In this document: one piece after another, positions 16,057-23,967 of the stretch
How the letters are laid out: every line of letters starts with the position of its first letter
How positions within the stretch are numbered: the stretch's first letter is position 1
The notes under the pieces: generated by a model
The model's input: only the letters and a program-made list of their open reading frames with translations
Told to the model about the DNA's origin: nothing
Database searches by the model: none
Position numbers and translations under genes: made by a program
Origin: Streptomyces sp. CC0208
GTDB lineage: Bacteria; Actinomycetota; Actinomycetes; Streptomycetales; Streptomycetaceae
Direction: 5' to 3'
NCBI RefSeq assembly: GCF_003443735.1
Contig: NZ_CP031969.1
Location: 3,658,001 to 3,722,000 of the forward strand
DNA length: 64,000 nt

Positions 16057-17085
16057 CTACGCCGAGTCCCGGACCACCAGTTCCGTCGGGAGGATCACTC
16101 CTGCCGTGTCCTCGCCCGCGATCTGGGCGAGGAGCATGCGGACCATCTCGGCGCTGATGCGGTCGAAGGGCTGGCGCATGGTGGTGAGCGCGGGGGCGAT
16201 GGCGGTCGCCGCCGGGGAGTCGTCGAAGCCGCCGACAGCGATGTCATCGGGGACCGAACGCCCGGCCTGCTGAAGAACGCCCACCACACCCAGGGCCATG
16301 AGGTCCGAGGCGACGAACACCGCGTCCATGTCCGGGGCCTGGGCCAGCAGGCGGCGGGCCGCCCGTTCGCCGCCGCTGCGCCGGAAGTCGCCCTCGACGA
16401 CGAGCGAGGGGTCGTAGGGCAGGCCCGCCTCGGCGAGCATGTCCCGGTAGCCGGCCAGCCGGTCGGGGCCGCCCGGCATGTCGAGCGGCCCGGTGACCAT
16501 GCCGACGCGGCGCCGGCCGCCGGCGAGGAGATGACGGACCATGTCCTGCGCGCCCTCGCGGTCGGCGGCGGCCACGTAACTCACCTTGGTGCCCCGCCCT
16601 ATCGGCTTGCCGCAGACCACCAACGGGATCCCGGCGTCGTGCAGTTCGGCCGCGACCGGGTCACCGCTGTGGTTGGAGAGCAGCAGCACCCCGTCGACGT
16701 GGCCCGAGGTGATGTACCGGGTCAGCCGGCGCCGGTCGTCGTCGCTCTCGGCCAGCATCAGCAGCAGCGGGATGTCGTGCTGGGCGAGCCGCTCGGTGCA
16801 ACCCCGCAGCAGGACGTTGAAGTTGGGGTCCTCGAAGAACTTCTCCTGCGGCTCGGTCAGCAGGAACGCCACCGAGTCCGACCGGCCCGTACTGAGGCTG
16901 CGGGCATGCCGGTTGACCACGTAACCGGTCTTCCTGATGGCGGCCTCGACCGCCCGCCGGGCGGCGGGCGAGACGTAGTGGCCGCCGTTCAGGAAGCGGG
17001 AGACGGTGCCCCGCGAGACGCCCGCCTCCCGGGCCACGTCGTGGATGGTCGGTGGCTTGCGGCGTCCGTTCGCGGTGGTGGTCAT
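16057..17085 (-). CDS. LacI-family transcriptional repressor of the galactan locus
   Basis: 342-residue regulator. Residues ~9-30 are the helix-turn-helix (IHDVAREAGVSRGTVSRFLN), followed by the hinge helix region (YVSPAARRAVEAAIRKTGYV) and a periplasmic-binding-protein-like effector domain (VAFLLTEPQEKFFEDPNF to FDDSPAATAIAPALTT). ATG 17085 is the family start. It is the last gene after the binding protein and two permeases, 41 nt beyond the second permease, so it is probably autoregulated with them. Its likely targets are the two identical inverted 16-bp palindromes at 20432-20447 and 20531-20546. The effector is expected to be a galacto-oligosaccharide released by the neighbouring GH53 enzyme (inference). 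Confidence 0.9.
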   Translation of the reverse strand: MTTTANGRRKPPTIHDVAREAGVSRGTVSRFLNGGHYVSPAARRAVEAAIRKTGYVVNRHARSLSTGRSDSVAFLLTEPQEKFFEDPNFNVLLRGCTERLAQHDIPLLLMLAESDDDRRRLTRYITSGHVDGVLLLSNHSGDPVAAELHDAGIPLVVCGKPIGRGTKVSYVAAADREGAQDMVRHLLAGGRRRVGMVTGPLDMPGGPDRLAGYRDMLAEAGLPYDPSLVVEGDFRRSGGERAARRLLAQAPDMDAVFVASDLMALGVVGVLQQAGRSVPDDIAVGGFDDSPAATAIAPALTTMRQPFDRISAEMVRMLLAQIAGEDTAGVILPTELVVRDSA

Positions 17086-17126
17086 GTTCCTCGTTCGGAG
17101 ACGTTCGTGAAGGGGAGCCCGGGGCC

Positions 17127-17993
17127 TCAGGCCTTGACCGATCCGCTCATCAGGTCCAGCGACCAGAACCGCTGGATCACCAGGAAGAGCCCGATCAGCG
17201 GAAGGATCGCGAGCAGACACCCGGTGATGACCAGGGTGTACAGCGCGGGCTGCGAGGCGCCCTGGGCGAGCAGCGTGTACAGGCCGAGGGTGATCGGGAA
17301 CTTCTCGTCGTCCGCCAGCATGACGAAGGGCAGCAGGAAGTTGTTCCAGATGCCGACGAACTGGAAGAGGAACACCGTGATCAGGCCGGGCATCATCATC
17401 GGTACGGCGATCCGCGAGAAGATCCTCCACTCGCTCGCGCCGTCCATCCGGGCCGCCTCCATGAGCTCGGCGGGCACCGACGCGGCCGCGTAGATGCGGA
17501 CCAGGTAGACGCCGTACGGCGACAGGATCGACGGCAGCAGCATCGACCAGTACGAGTCGGCCATGCCGAGCTTCGACAGCAGCAGGTACTGCGGTACGGC
17601 CAGCACGATGGACGGCACCAGGACCCCGGCCAGGATCATCTTGAAGATGGCCTCACGGCCGCGGAAGCTGTAGCGGCCGAGCGCATAGCCGCCGGCGGCG
17701 GAGACCGCGGCGGAGAGCAGGGCGCCGAGACCGGCGTAGAAGGCCGAGTTGGCCATCCACCGCCAGAAGATGCCGTCGCGGTAGGCGGTCAGGTCGCTCA
17801 GGTTCTGGAAGAAGCCGCTGCCCGGGGCGAAGGTGAAGGTGGAGAAGAGCTCCGACCGGTCCTTGGTCGCCGCGACGACCACCCAGGCGATGGGGATCAG
17901 GCAGTACAGCGCGCCGAGGATCAGCACGAGCGTGGGCACCCACGCGGTGCGGCGGCCGCCCTTGGACGTGGCGGTGAGGGTGAGCGGGGTCAT
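17127..17993 (-). CDS. Carbohydrate ABC importer, inner-membrane permease 2 (GanQ/MalG-like)
   Basis: 288-residue permease with six hydrophobic segments. The EAA loop that contacts the ATPase reads ELMEAARMDGASEWRIFSRI, followed by the GLITVFLFQFVGIWNNFLLP segment typical of MalG-like subunits. The start overlaps the stop of permease 1 by ATGA. No ATPase gene is encoded here; Streptomyces sugar importers of this class normally share the multitasking MsiK ATPase encoded elsewhere. Its neighbours imply import of galactan-derived oligosaccharides. Confidence 0.9.
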   Translation of the reverse strand: MTPLTLTATSKGGRRTAWVPTLVLILGALYCLIPIAWVVVAATKDRSELFSTFTFAPGSGFFQNLSDLTAYRDGIFWRWMANSAFYAGLGALLSAAVSAAGGYALGRYSFRGREAIFKMILAGVLVPSIVLAVPQYLLLSKLGMADSYWSMLLPSILSPYGVYLVRIYAAASVPAELMEAARMDGASEWRIFSRIAVPMMMPGLITVFLFQFVGIWNNFLLPFVMLADDEKFPITLGLYTLLAQGASQPALYTLVITGCLLAILPLIGLFLVIQRFWSLDLMSGSVKA

Positions 17994-18985
17994 GCCCGGT
18001 CCTCCCGGGTGTGGCGGTCGGAGACGCGCAGCAGGGTGAAGGAGAGGAGATACGTGGCCAGGGCCAGGACGACCGCGGTGGCGGAGGCGCCGTAGATGTC
18101 GGACTGGAGGAAGGCCTTGTCGTAGATGGCCATCAGGGGGCTCCACGAGCTGGGCAGGCCGTTGGTGAGCGGCTTGAGGGCCATCGGCTCGGTGAAGACC
18201 TGGAGAGTGGCGATCACCGAGAAGAAGAAGGTGAGCACCAGGGAGGGCATCACGATCGGGATCTTGATCTTCAGGGCGATGCCCAGGTCGGTCGCGCCGT
18301 CGAGCCTGGCCGCCTCGTAGATGTCCGGCGGGATCGCCCTGAGGGCGGTGTAGATGACGATCATGTTGAAGCCGGTGCCGCCCCAGACCGCGATGTTCGC
18401 GAAGGAGAGGTACAGGTTGCCGCCGTCGAACAGGTCGGGCTGCGGGAGGCCGAACTTGTCCAGCAGGTAGTAGAAGGGGCTGACGTCCGGCAGGTACAGG
18501 AAGCCCCACATGAGCGCGGCGATGATGCCCGGCACCGCGTACGGCAGGAAGATCATCAGCCGGGCGAAGGGCGCGCTGCGCGCCTTGGGCGTGTCCAGCA
18601 TCAGCGCGAACAGCAGGGCGAGGCCGAGCATGGTCGGGATGACGATGAGGCCGTATCCGAAGGCCCGCAGCACGCTGTGGCCGAACTCGGAGTCGTTCAG
18701 GACGTCGGTGTAGTTGCCGATGCCGTTCCAGACCTGCTGCCGGGCGCCCTTGCCGAGCCCGATCCCCTTGACCTGCACCCGGTGCAGGCTCAGCCAGATC
18801 GCGTACCCGATGGGCACGACGGTGAAGGCGGCGAAGAGGGTGAGGGTGGGCACCAGGAACCAGTACGGTGCGCTGCGGCCACGGCGGCGGGGGCGGCTGG
18901 GGCGGACGGACTGGGCGGTGCCGGTGCCGTCCGCCAAGGGCGCGACCTCGGTGAGGTCGGCGCCCTTGAGCGGAGCGCTGGTCAT
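17990..18985 (-). CDS. Carbohydrate ABC importer, inner-membrane permease 1 (GanP/MalF-like)
   Basis: 331-residue permease. A ~38-residue cytosolic leader is followed by the first segment (YWFLVPTLTLFAAFTVVPIG). The EAA loop reads DIYEAARLDGATDLGIALKI. The start overlaps the stop of the binding-protein gene by ATGA, and its own stop overlaps permease 2. It pairs with permease 2 to form the translocation channel; the missing ATPase is probably MsiK. Confidence 0.9.
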   Translation of the reverse strand: MTSAPLKGADLTEVAPLADGTGTAQSVRPSRPRRRGRSAPYWFLVPTLTLFAAFTVVPIGYAIWLSLHRVQVKGIGLGKGARQQVWNGIGNYTDVLNDSEFGHSVLRAFGYGLIVIPTMLGLALLFALMLDTPKARSAPFARLMIFLPYAVPGIIAALMWGFLYLPDVSPFYYLLDKFGLPQPDLFDGGNLYLSFANIAVWGGTGFNMIVIYTALRAIPPDIYEAARLDGATDLGIALKIKIPIVMPSLVLTFFFSVIATLQVFTEPMALKPLTNGLPSSWSPLMAIYDKAFLQSDIYGASATAVVLALATYLLSFTLLRVSDRHTREDRA

Positions 18986-20313
18986 GCCTCGGTCACCTCG
19001 AAGCCCTGCTTCTTCATGTCGGCGAAGGTCTTCGACTGCACGGTGGCGAGGGCGGAGTCGAACTGGGTCTCCTTCTTCGCCTTGGTGGCCTTGCCGAAGG
19101 CGTCCTGGAAGGTGGTGTAGGCCGTGTTGACGTTGGGGCCCCAGGCCGCGGCGGCGGTGGTCGCGGCGATCTCGCCGGCGGTGGTGTAGAAGTCCGCCTG
19201 GTTCGAGAAGAACTCCGGCGTGGTCAGGACGTCCCCGGACTGGCCCTTCGTGGCGGCCGGGTAGATCGCGACCTCCTTGACCAGGGCGGCAAGCGCCTCC
19301 GGGTCGGTGTTGAGCCAGGTGGCGAACTTGGCGGCGGCCTCCGCGTGCTTGGAGTCGGTGGAGACGCCGGTGGAGGAACCGCCCCAGCTGCCGGTGACGT
19401 TGTCGCCGGACTTCCACTGCGGCAGCGGGGCCATGCGCCACTTGCCCTTGGTGTCGGGGGCGGAGGAGACCAGCACCCCGGGCGCCCAGACGGCGGAGAC
19501 CCAGGCGAGGTGGGTGCCCTTGTTGAGGGCGTTGTTCCAGGCCGGGGTGTACATCGGCTGGTTGTCGACGACTCCCTCCTGCACGAGCCCGCCCCAGAAC
19601 TCGGCGACCTTCTTGGTGGCCGCGTCGTCGATGCCGACGGTCCACTTGCCGGACGGGTCGACGGTCCACCAATTGCCGCCGGCCTGCTGGGAGAGGCCCG
19701 CGAAGAGACCGGGGTCGTTGGCGGAGAAGGTGGTCAAGTAGGCGTCCGGGACGGCCTTCTTGGCGGCGCGGGCGGTCTCCGCGAACTCCGTCCAGGTCTT
19801 CGGCACGGTGAGGCCGTGCTTCTTGAAGAGGTCCTCGCGGTAGTAGAACATCAGCGGCCCGGAGTCCTGCGGGATCGCGTAGAGCGCGTCCGTGCCGAGG
19901 GTGACCATGCCCCACAGGCCCTCGGCGAACTCGGACTTGGTGTCACCGGCGTACTTGGAGATGTCGGCGAGGACGTCGTTGGAGACCAGGGTGGGCAGCG
20001 ACTGGTACTCGACCTGGATCAGGTCGGGGGCGTGGCCGGCCTTCTTCGCGGTGATCAGCTTGGAGAGGATCTCCTGACCGCTGGCCTGCTTGGACACCGT
20101 GACCGTGATGTCCGGGTTCTTCTTGTTCCAGATCGCGGCGACCTTCTCCATGTTCGGCGCCCACGACCAGTAGGTCAGCTTGACGGGCCCGCTGCTCTCG
20201 CCGGAGTCCTTGTCGTCGGAACCGCCGCAGGCGGCGAGGGTGCCCGTGAGGCCGAGGGCTGCGGCCCCGGCGAGGATGGTGCGCCTGCTGATCTGGCGGC
20301 GGTTGATCGACAT
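18982..20313 (-). CDS. Sugar-binding lipoprotein of the ABC importer (GanS-like)
   Basis: 443-residue family-1 solute-binding lipoprotein. The second ATG (20313, MSINRRQISRR) is preferred because GGGGAG lies 6 nt before it and directly abuts the first ATG at 20319. RRQISRRTILAG could be a Tat-type signal, and LTGTLAAC gives the lipobox with the lipid-modified Cys near residue 26. The mature protein carries the alternating beta-alpha pattern of extracellular sugar receptors (VKLTYWSWAPNMEKVAAIWN, then NPDITVTVSKQASGQEILSK). It is the first gene of the operon binding protein-permease-permease-lacI. Its promoter overlaps the operator at 20432-20447. Confidence 0.9.
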   Translation of the reverse strand: MSINRRQISRRTILAGAAALGLTGTLAACGGSDDKDSGESSGPVKLTYWSWAPNMEKVAAIWNKKNPDITVTVSKQASGQEILSKLITAKKAGHAPDLIQVEYQSLPTLVSNDVLADISKYAGDTKSEFAEGLWGMVTLGTDALYAIPQDSGPLMFYYREDLFKKHGLTVPKTWTEFAETARAAKKAVPDAYLTTFSANDPGLFAGLSQQAGGNWWTVDPSGKWTVGIDDAATKKVAEFWGGLVQEGVVDNQPMYTPAWNNALNKGTHLAWVSAVWAPGVLVSSAPDTKGKWRMAPLPQWKSGDNVTGSWGGSSTGVSTDSKHAEAAAKFATWLNTDPEALAALVKEVAIYPAATKGQSGDVLTTPEFFSNQADFYTTAGEIAATTAAAAWGPNVNTAYTTFQDAFGKATKAKKETQFDSALATVQSKTFADMKKQGFEVTEA

Positions 20314-20431
20314 CTTCATCTCCCCTGACTTGGAACCAGCCGGTCTCGAGACGTCGCGCGTTCGCGGCAACCGCCGTGGGGGGAGGTTCTGCGGACGTGA
20401 CCGAGAGGCTGTGCGCGAGGGCCGCGCGGCT

Positions 20432-20447
20432 CTGTGATCGTGCACAG
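20432..20447. promoter_or_regulatory. LacI-type operator, copy 1
   Basis: CTGTGATCGTGCACAG, a palindrome with CTGTG/CACAG arms. It is the exact reverse complement of the copy at 20531-20546. It overlaps the proposed -10 of the binding-protein operon promoter, the position expected for repression by the LacI protein encoded at 16057-17085. Confidence 0.75.
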
Positions 20448-20474
20448 TAGAGAATTGTTTCGGCCCCTTGTCAA
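20444..20474 (-). promoter_or_regulatory. Candidate promoter of the binding-protein/permease/lacI operon
   Basis: On the minus strand TTGACA (20469-20474) is followed after 19 nt by TACTGT (20444-20449). The spacing is slightly long, but the -35 is perfect and the -10 overlaps operator copy 1, which fits a repressible promoter. Confidence 0.45.
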
Positions 20475-20530
20475 TGGCGGGTGCGTGGGGTTACCTACTT
20501 GTTGCTCGCCCAGGACAGGGGTGAGGGGAG

Positions 20531-20546
20531 CTGTGCACGATCACAG
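20531..20546. promoter_or_regulatory. LacI-type operator, copy 2
   Basis: CTGTGCACGATCACAG, the exact inverse of copy 1, with centres 99 bp apart. It lies on the side facing the GH53 galactanase gene, so one repressor could control both divergent units, possibly by looping. Confidence 0.75.
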
Positions 20547-20687
20547 AAAATGAGGGTTTTCTGAGTCGTCACGCGGTTCACCGGCTCCCTTCACTCCGCT
20601 CCTCGACATCTCCCCGGCCGTCCCCCGGCCGCCCTGGCCACCGCAGAGCCGGTATCTCCGTGGCCGTCCGCGAAAGGACCCTTTGAC

Positions 20688-21857
20688 ATGCGCAGACGCA
20701 GTGTTCTCACCGCTGCCGGAGCCGCCGCGCTGGCCGTTCCCGTGCTGGGGGGCGCGCCGGCCGCCGCGGCACCCGCCACCGCGGCACCCGCCACCGGCGC
20801 GCCGGCCGCCGGTCGGCGGGGCTGTCTGGACATCCGGGGGGCGGACATCTCCTCGCTGCCGAAGAACGAGGACCACGGCGCGGTGTACCGCACCGCCGAC
20901 GGTCACCGCGCGGACCCGATCCGTCTGATCGCGCAGGCCGGGGTCACCCACGCCCGTCTCAAGGTGTGGGTGAACCCGGCCGACGGCTACAACACCAAGG
21001 CGCACATCCTGCCGCTCGCCCGCCGCCTCAAGCGGGCCGGGGTCGGCGTCTGGATCGACTTCCACTACTCCGACAGCTGGGCCGACCCGGCGCACCAGAC
21101 CAAGCCGGCCGCCTGGGCGGGCCTGGACGTGGCGGGCCTGGCGAGGGCGGTGTACGACCACACGGCCGACGTCCTCGGTGCGCTGAAGCGGCAGGGCACC
21201 CCGGCCCAACTGGTGCAGATCGGCAACGAGCTGAACGGCGGCCTGATCTGGCCCGAGGGCAACTGGGAGCACTTCGACAACATGACCGCCTTCCTCAAGG
21301 CCGGTCTGAGCGCGGCCCGCGACACCACCCCGCGCGTCCGCACGATCCTGCATCTGGCGAACGGCGGCGACAACGGGCTGTACCGCTGGTGGTTCGACAA
21401 CGTGGTGTCGTACGGCGTCGACTTCGACATCATCGGGCTCTCGTACTACCCGTTCTGGCACGGCCCGATCGCGGACGCGGCCGCCAACATGGCGGACATC
21501 ACGGCGCGTTACGGCAAACCGTGCGTAATAGCCGAGACGGCGTACCCGTTCACGCTGGAGAGCGAGGACGGCGTCAACGACATCATGAACAGCCCCTCGC
21601 AGCTGACCGACGGTTTCCCCGCCACCCCGGAGGGCCAGGCCGCGTGGCTGCGCACGGTGGCCGACCTCGCCGCCGGCGTCCCGGACGGGCAGGGCCTCGG
21701 CTACTGCTACTGGGAAGGCCTGTGGACCTACCGCGCGGGCAGCGGCTGGGACCCGACGGACCCGTCCGCGGGCAACGCGTGGGAGAACCTGGCGCTGTTC
21801 GACTTCGGGGACAGGGCACTGCCGGGGCTGCGGACGCTGGGGCGTTACCGGTCGTAG
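20688..21857 (+). CDS. Secreted GH53 arabinogalactan endo-beta-1,4-galactanase
   Basis: 389-residue exported enzyme that cuts beta-1,4-galactan of plant pectin outside the cell. Residues 1-28 form a twin-arginine-like signal (RRRSVLTAAGAAALAVPVL). The barrel shows GH53 landmarks: FRGADISSLP-like IRGADISSLPKNED, VNPADGYNTK, VWIDFHYSDSWADP, acid/base Glu181 in IGNELNGG and nucleophile Glu283 in VIAETAYP. AAGGA lies before the ATG. It is divergent from the importer operon and shares the two operators with it, giving a complete depolymerise-import-regulate unit. No intracellular beta-galactosidase (GH42/GH2) is present here, so the last step must be encoded elsewhere. Confidence 0.93.
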   Translation: MRRRSVLTAAGAAALAVPVLGGAPAAAAPATAAPATGAPAAGRRGCLDIRGADISSLPKNEDHGAVYRTADGHRADPIRLIAQAGVTHARLKVWVNPADGYNTKAHILPLARRLKRAGVGVWIDFHYSDSWADPAHQTKPAAWAGLDVAGLARAVYDHTADVLGALKRQGTPAQLVQIGNELNGGLIWPEGNWEHFDNMTAFLKAGLSAARDTTPRVRTILHLANGGDNGLYRWWFDNVVSYGVDFDIIGLSYYPFWHGPIADAAANMADITARYGKPCVIAETAYPFTLESEDGVNDIMNSPSQLTDGFPATPEGQAAWLRTVADLAAGVPDGQGLGYCYWEGLWTYRAGSGWDPTDPSAGNAWENLALFDFGDRALPGLRTLGRYRS

Positions 21858-21899
21858 GCGGGGTTCGTGGGGGGGGGAGAGAGAGCCGGGCCACGTCTC

Positions 21900-22650
21900 G
21901 CGGGGCGGTCGGGTTACCCGTAGCGGGAGCCGGGGCCTCGGCACCTGTGTACGAGGACCAGGGGGTGTCGGGCGCCCACACCCCGCAGGCCGCGGGGGCG
22001 GGCCGGACGACCCGACTCGGGACGCCGGAGGGGGCCCTGTCGCTCGTACGCGAGGGGACCCGCGAGGTAGAAGAGGCCCCACCTCGCAGGCCACGGGGGC
22101 AGACCAGCCCCGCCGCCCGTACACGAGGACGGCAGGGCGGACCGGCCCACACCCGGCAGGCCGCGCGGACCGACCGGGCTCCCCACCGCAGGACACCCGG
22201 GCCCTGTCGCCCGTATCCGAGGACCGCGGGGTGGACCCGCCCCGCGCCCCGCAGGCCACGCGGACCGACCGGGCTACCCGTCGCAGGACACCGGAGCCCC
22301 GCCCCCCCGTACACAAGGACCGCAGGACGTACCGGGCAGCCATACGCCGCAGGCCGCGGGGGCGGGCCGGACGACCCGCCGTAGGACAGCCCCGCCGCCC
22401 GTACACGAGGACGGCAGGGCGGACCGGCCCACACCCGCAGGCTACGCGGGCAAACCGGTCCACCCTCCGCAGGACACCCGGCCCCTGTCGCCCAGACACG
22501 AGGGGCACGGGGTGGACCGGCCCCCGCCCCGCAGGCCGCTCGCGCCGAGCGGGCTACCCGCCGCCAGACACCGGAGCCCCGACCCCCGTACACAAGGACC
22601 GCAGGACGTGCCCGCACACCCAGGGCAGGTCCCTCGCGGCTGGAGTACCT
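21900..22650. repeat. Non-coding array of ~8 degenerate ~94-bp tandem repeats
   Basis: Units begin with a CGTACACGAGGACC-like core at about 21948, 22045, 22118, 22212, 22308, 22400, 22493 and 22587, mostly 92-97 nt apart (one unit is 73). Each also carries GCAGGCCRCG and most carry CGCAGGACACC. A higher-order period of about 280 nt (three units) is visible: the unit at 22118 is nearly identical to that at 22400, and the unit at 22308 to that at 22587. All frames are open because of the GC content, but unit length is not a multiple of three and no domain is recognisable, so I read it as non-coding. It fills the gap between convergent genes. Confidence 0.85.
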
Positions 22651-22656
22651 CCGCGG

Positions 22657-23859
22657 CTAGCCGTGGGCCGTCGCCAGGTGTCGGGCCAGGCGTGGGGAGG
22701 CGAACTCCGTGCCGCACACGAAGCGCATCACCGGGCCGTAGGAGGCCGCCGCCGGCAGGCCCGTGAAGTACAGGCCCGGCACGGAGGAGACGTACCCGGC
22801 GCCGAGCCTGGGCGTGCCCCGGCTGACCGCGAGGGCCGCGCGCAGTTCATGGCCGAGGAAGTCCATCGCGGCGAGGTCGACGCGGTAGCCGGTGGCGGCG
22901 ATGACGTGGTCGGCGTCGAGGCGGTCCATCGCGCCGGTGTGGGTGAGGACGTCCAGGGCCGGGTGGCCGTCGGCCGCGTCCGCCTTGAGGATCCGGTCCA
23001 CCTCGGTGACCTGCACCTTGCCCTCGAAGCGGTCGCGCAGCCACCACGCGCCGAGCGGGCCGAGGACCCGCCGGACCAGGTAGTGGCGGGTGCCGGCCGG
23101 GAGCCGGCGGTAGGGGTGCGGGTAGTAGGTCAGGGCCCACAGCGACCAGGCGCGGCCGAAGGGCGACTCCGGGCGCAGCCTCGGCTGCTTCCACGGCGGG
23201 GCGCCGAAGTCCACGCTGCCGCGTCCGCGTGCCACCACCCTGACCTGGGCGCCCGCCTCCGCCGCGAGGACGGCCGTCTCCAGCGCGGACTGGCCGGCGC
23301 CGACGACGATGAGCTCCTTGCCGGAGTACCGGCTGAGGTCGTGGTGCTGGGAGCTGTGGGAGACCGGGGCGGTGGGGGCGGGGCCGTCGGGTGCGGCGGC
23401 GGACAGTTCCGAGGGCAGGTGGGAGAGCCCCGAGAGACCGGTGGCGACGACGACCGCCCGCGCGGTGAACGACTCCCCCGAGTCGAGCTTGAGCTGGAAG
23501 CCGCCCCGCTCGCTGCGGTCCACGGACACCACCCGCACCTGTTCCAGCTGGGGCACCAGCTTCTGCTGGAACCACTGGCCGTAGGCGATGAAGGTCTCCA
23601 CGGGGATGATGTCCTCGTCGGTCACCAGCCGGCGGATGCCCGCCGCGTCGCAGTAGTCGACGAGGGTGTGCCCGGGCTGCGGCGCGTCCAGGTTGGAGGC
23701 GGCCGGAGTGGACTTGAGGAGCATGCCCGCGGGCATGCTGTCGCGCCAGCTGACCATGGGGTCGCCGAAGACGCGCACGGGGATGCCGCGCGCCTGCAGA
23801 TGGGCCGCGGTCGACAGGCCGAAGGGCCCGGCGCCGATGACTGCTACCGGTTGGATCAC
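22657..23859 (-). CDS. FAD/NAD(P)-dependent flavoprotein monooxygenase-like enzyme
   Basis: 400-residue oxidoreductase. GTG 23859 is chosen because GGGGAGGG lies 6 nt upstream and VIQPVAVIGAGPFGLSTAAH then starts the protein with the FAD-binding GxGxxG. FTARAVVVATGLSGLSHLP is the ATG motif, ELIVVGAGQSALETAVLAAE is the second (NADPH) nucleotide-binding fold, and DHVIAATGYRVDL is a further ATG(Y) motif. It resembles lysine/ornithine N-monooxygenase-like or class B flavin monooxygenases, but lacks a clean FxGxxxHxxxW fingerprint. The ATP-grasp gene lies 95 nt upstream on the same strand, so the two probably act in one unknown biosynthetic step series. Confidence 0.82.
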   Translation of the reverse strand: MIQPVAVIGAGPFGLSTAAHLQARGIPVRVFGDPMVSWRDSMPAGMLLKSTPAASNLDAPQPGHTLVDYCDAAGIRRLVTDEDIIPVETFIAYGQWFQQKLVPQLEQVRVVSVDRSERGGFQLKLDSGESFTARAVVVATGLSGLSHLPSELSAAAPDGPAPTAPVSHSSQHHDLSRYSGKELIVVGAGQSALETAVLAAEAGAQVRVVARGRGSVDFGAPPWKQPRLRPESPFGRAWSLWALTYYPHPYRRLPAGTRHYLVRRVLGPLGAWWLRDRFEGKVQVTEVDRILKADAADGHPALDVLTHTGAMDRLDADHVIAATGYRVDLAAMDFLGHELRAALAVSRGTPRLGAGYVSSVPGLYFTGLPAAASYGPVMRFVCGTEFASPRLARHLATAHG

Positions 23860-23915
23860 GAAGTCCCTCCCCAGGACGTTCACTTCGTCACTTCGTGGTG
23901 GTGCGGGTGGTGCGG

Positions 23916-23967
23916 GTGGTGCCACTGTTCACCTGGCCGTAGTGGTGCGGCTGTTCACCTGGTCGTG
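23916..23967. repeat. 26-bp tandem duplication at the 3' end of the ATP-grasp gene
   Basis: GTGGTGCCACTGTTCACCTG (23916-23935) and its 26-bp unit recur as GTGGTGCGGCTGTTCACCTG from 23942. The second copy contains the ATP-grasp stop codon, and the first lies just beyond it. Three GTGGTGCSS nonamers begin at 23898, so the intergenic spacer grew by short duplications. Confidence 0.75.

Noticed and set aside
20541..22508. Long minus-strand frame through GH53 and the repeat array
   Set aside because: It crosses from antisense GH53 into repeat DNA whose unit (~94 nt) is not a multiple of three. Peptide repeats such as RPAVLVYGRRG shift frame between units, so it is not a protein.
21900..22650. CRISPR array
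   Set aside because: Units are long, degenerate and contiguous; there are no short identical repeats with unique spacers and no cas genes.
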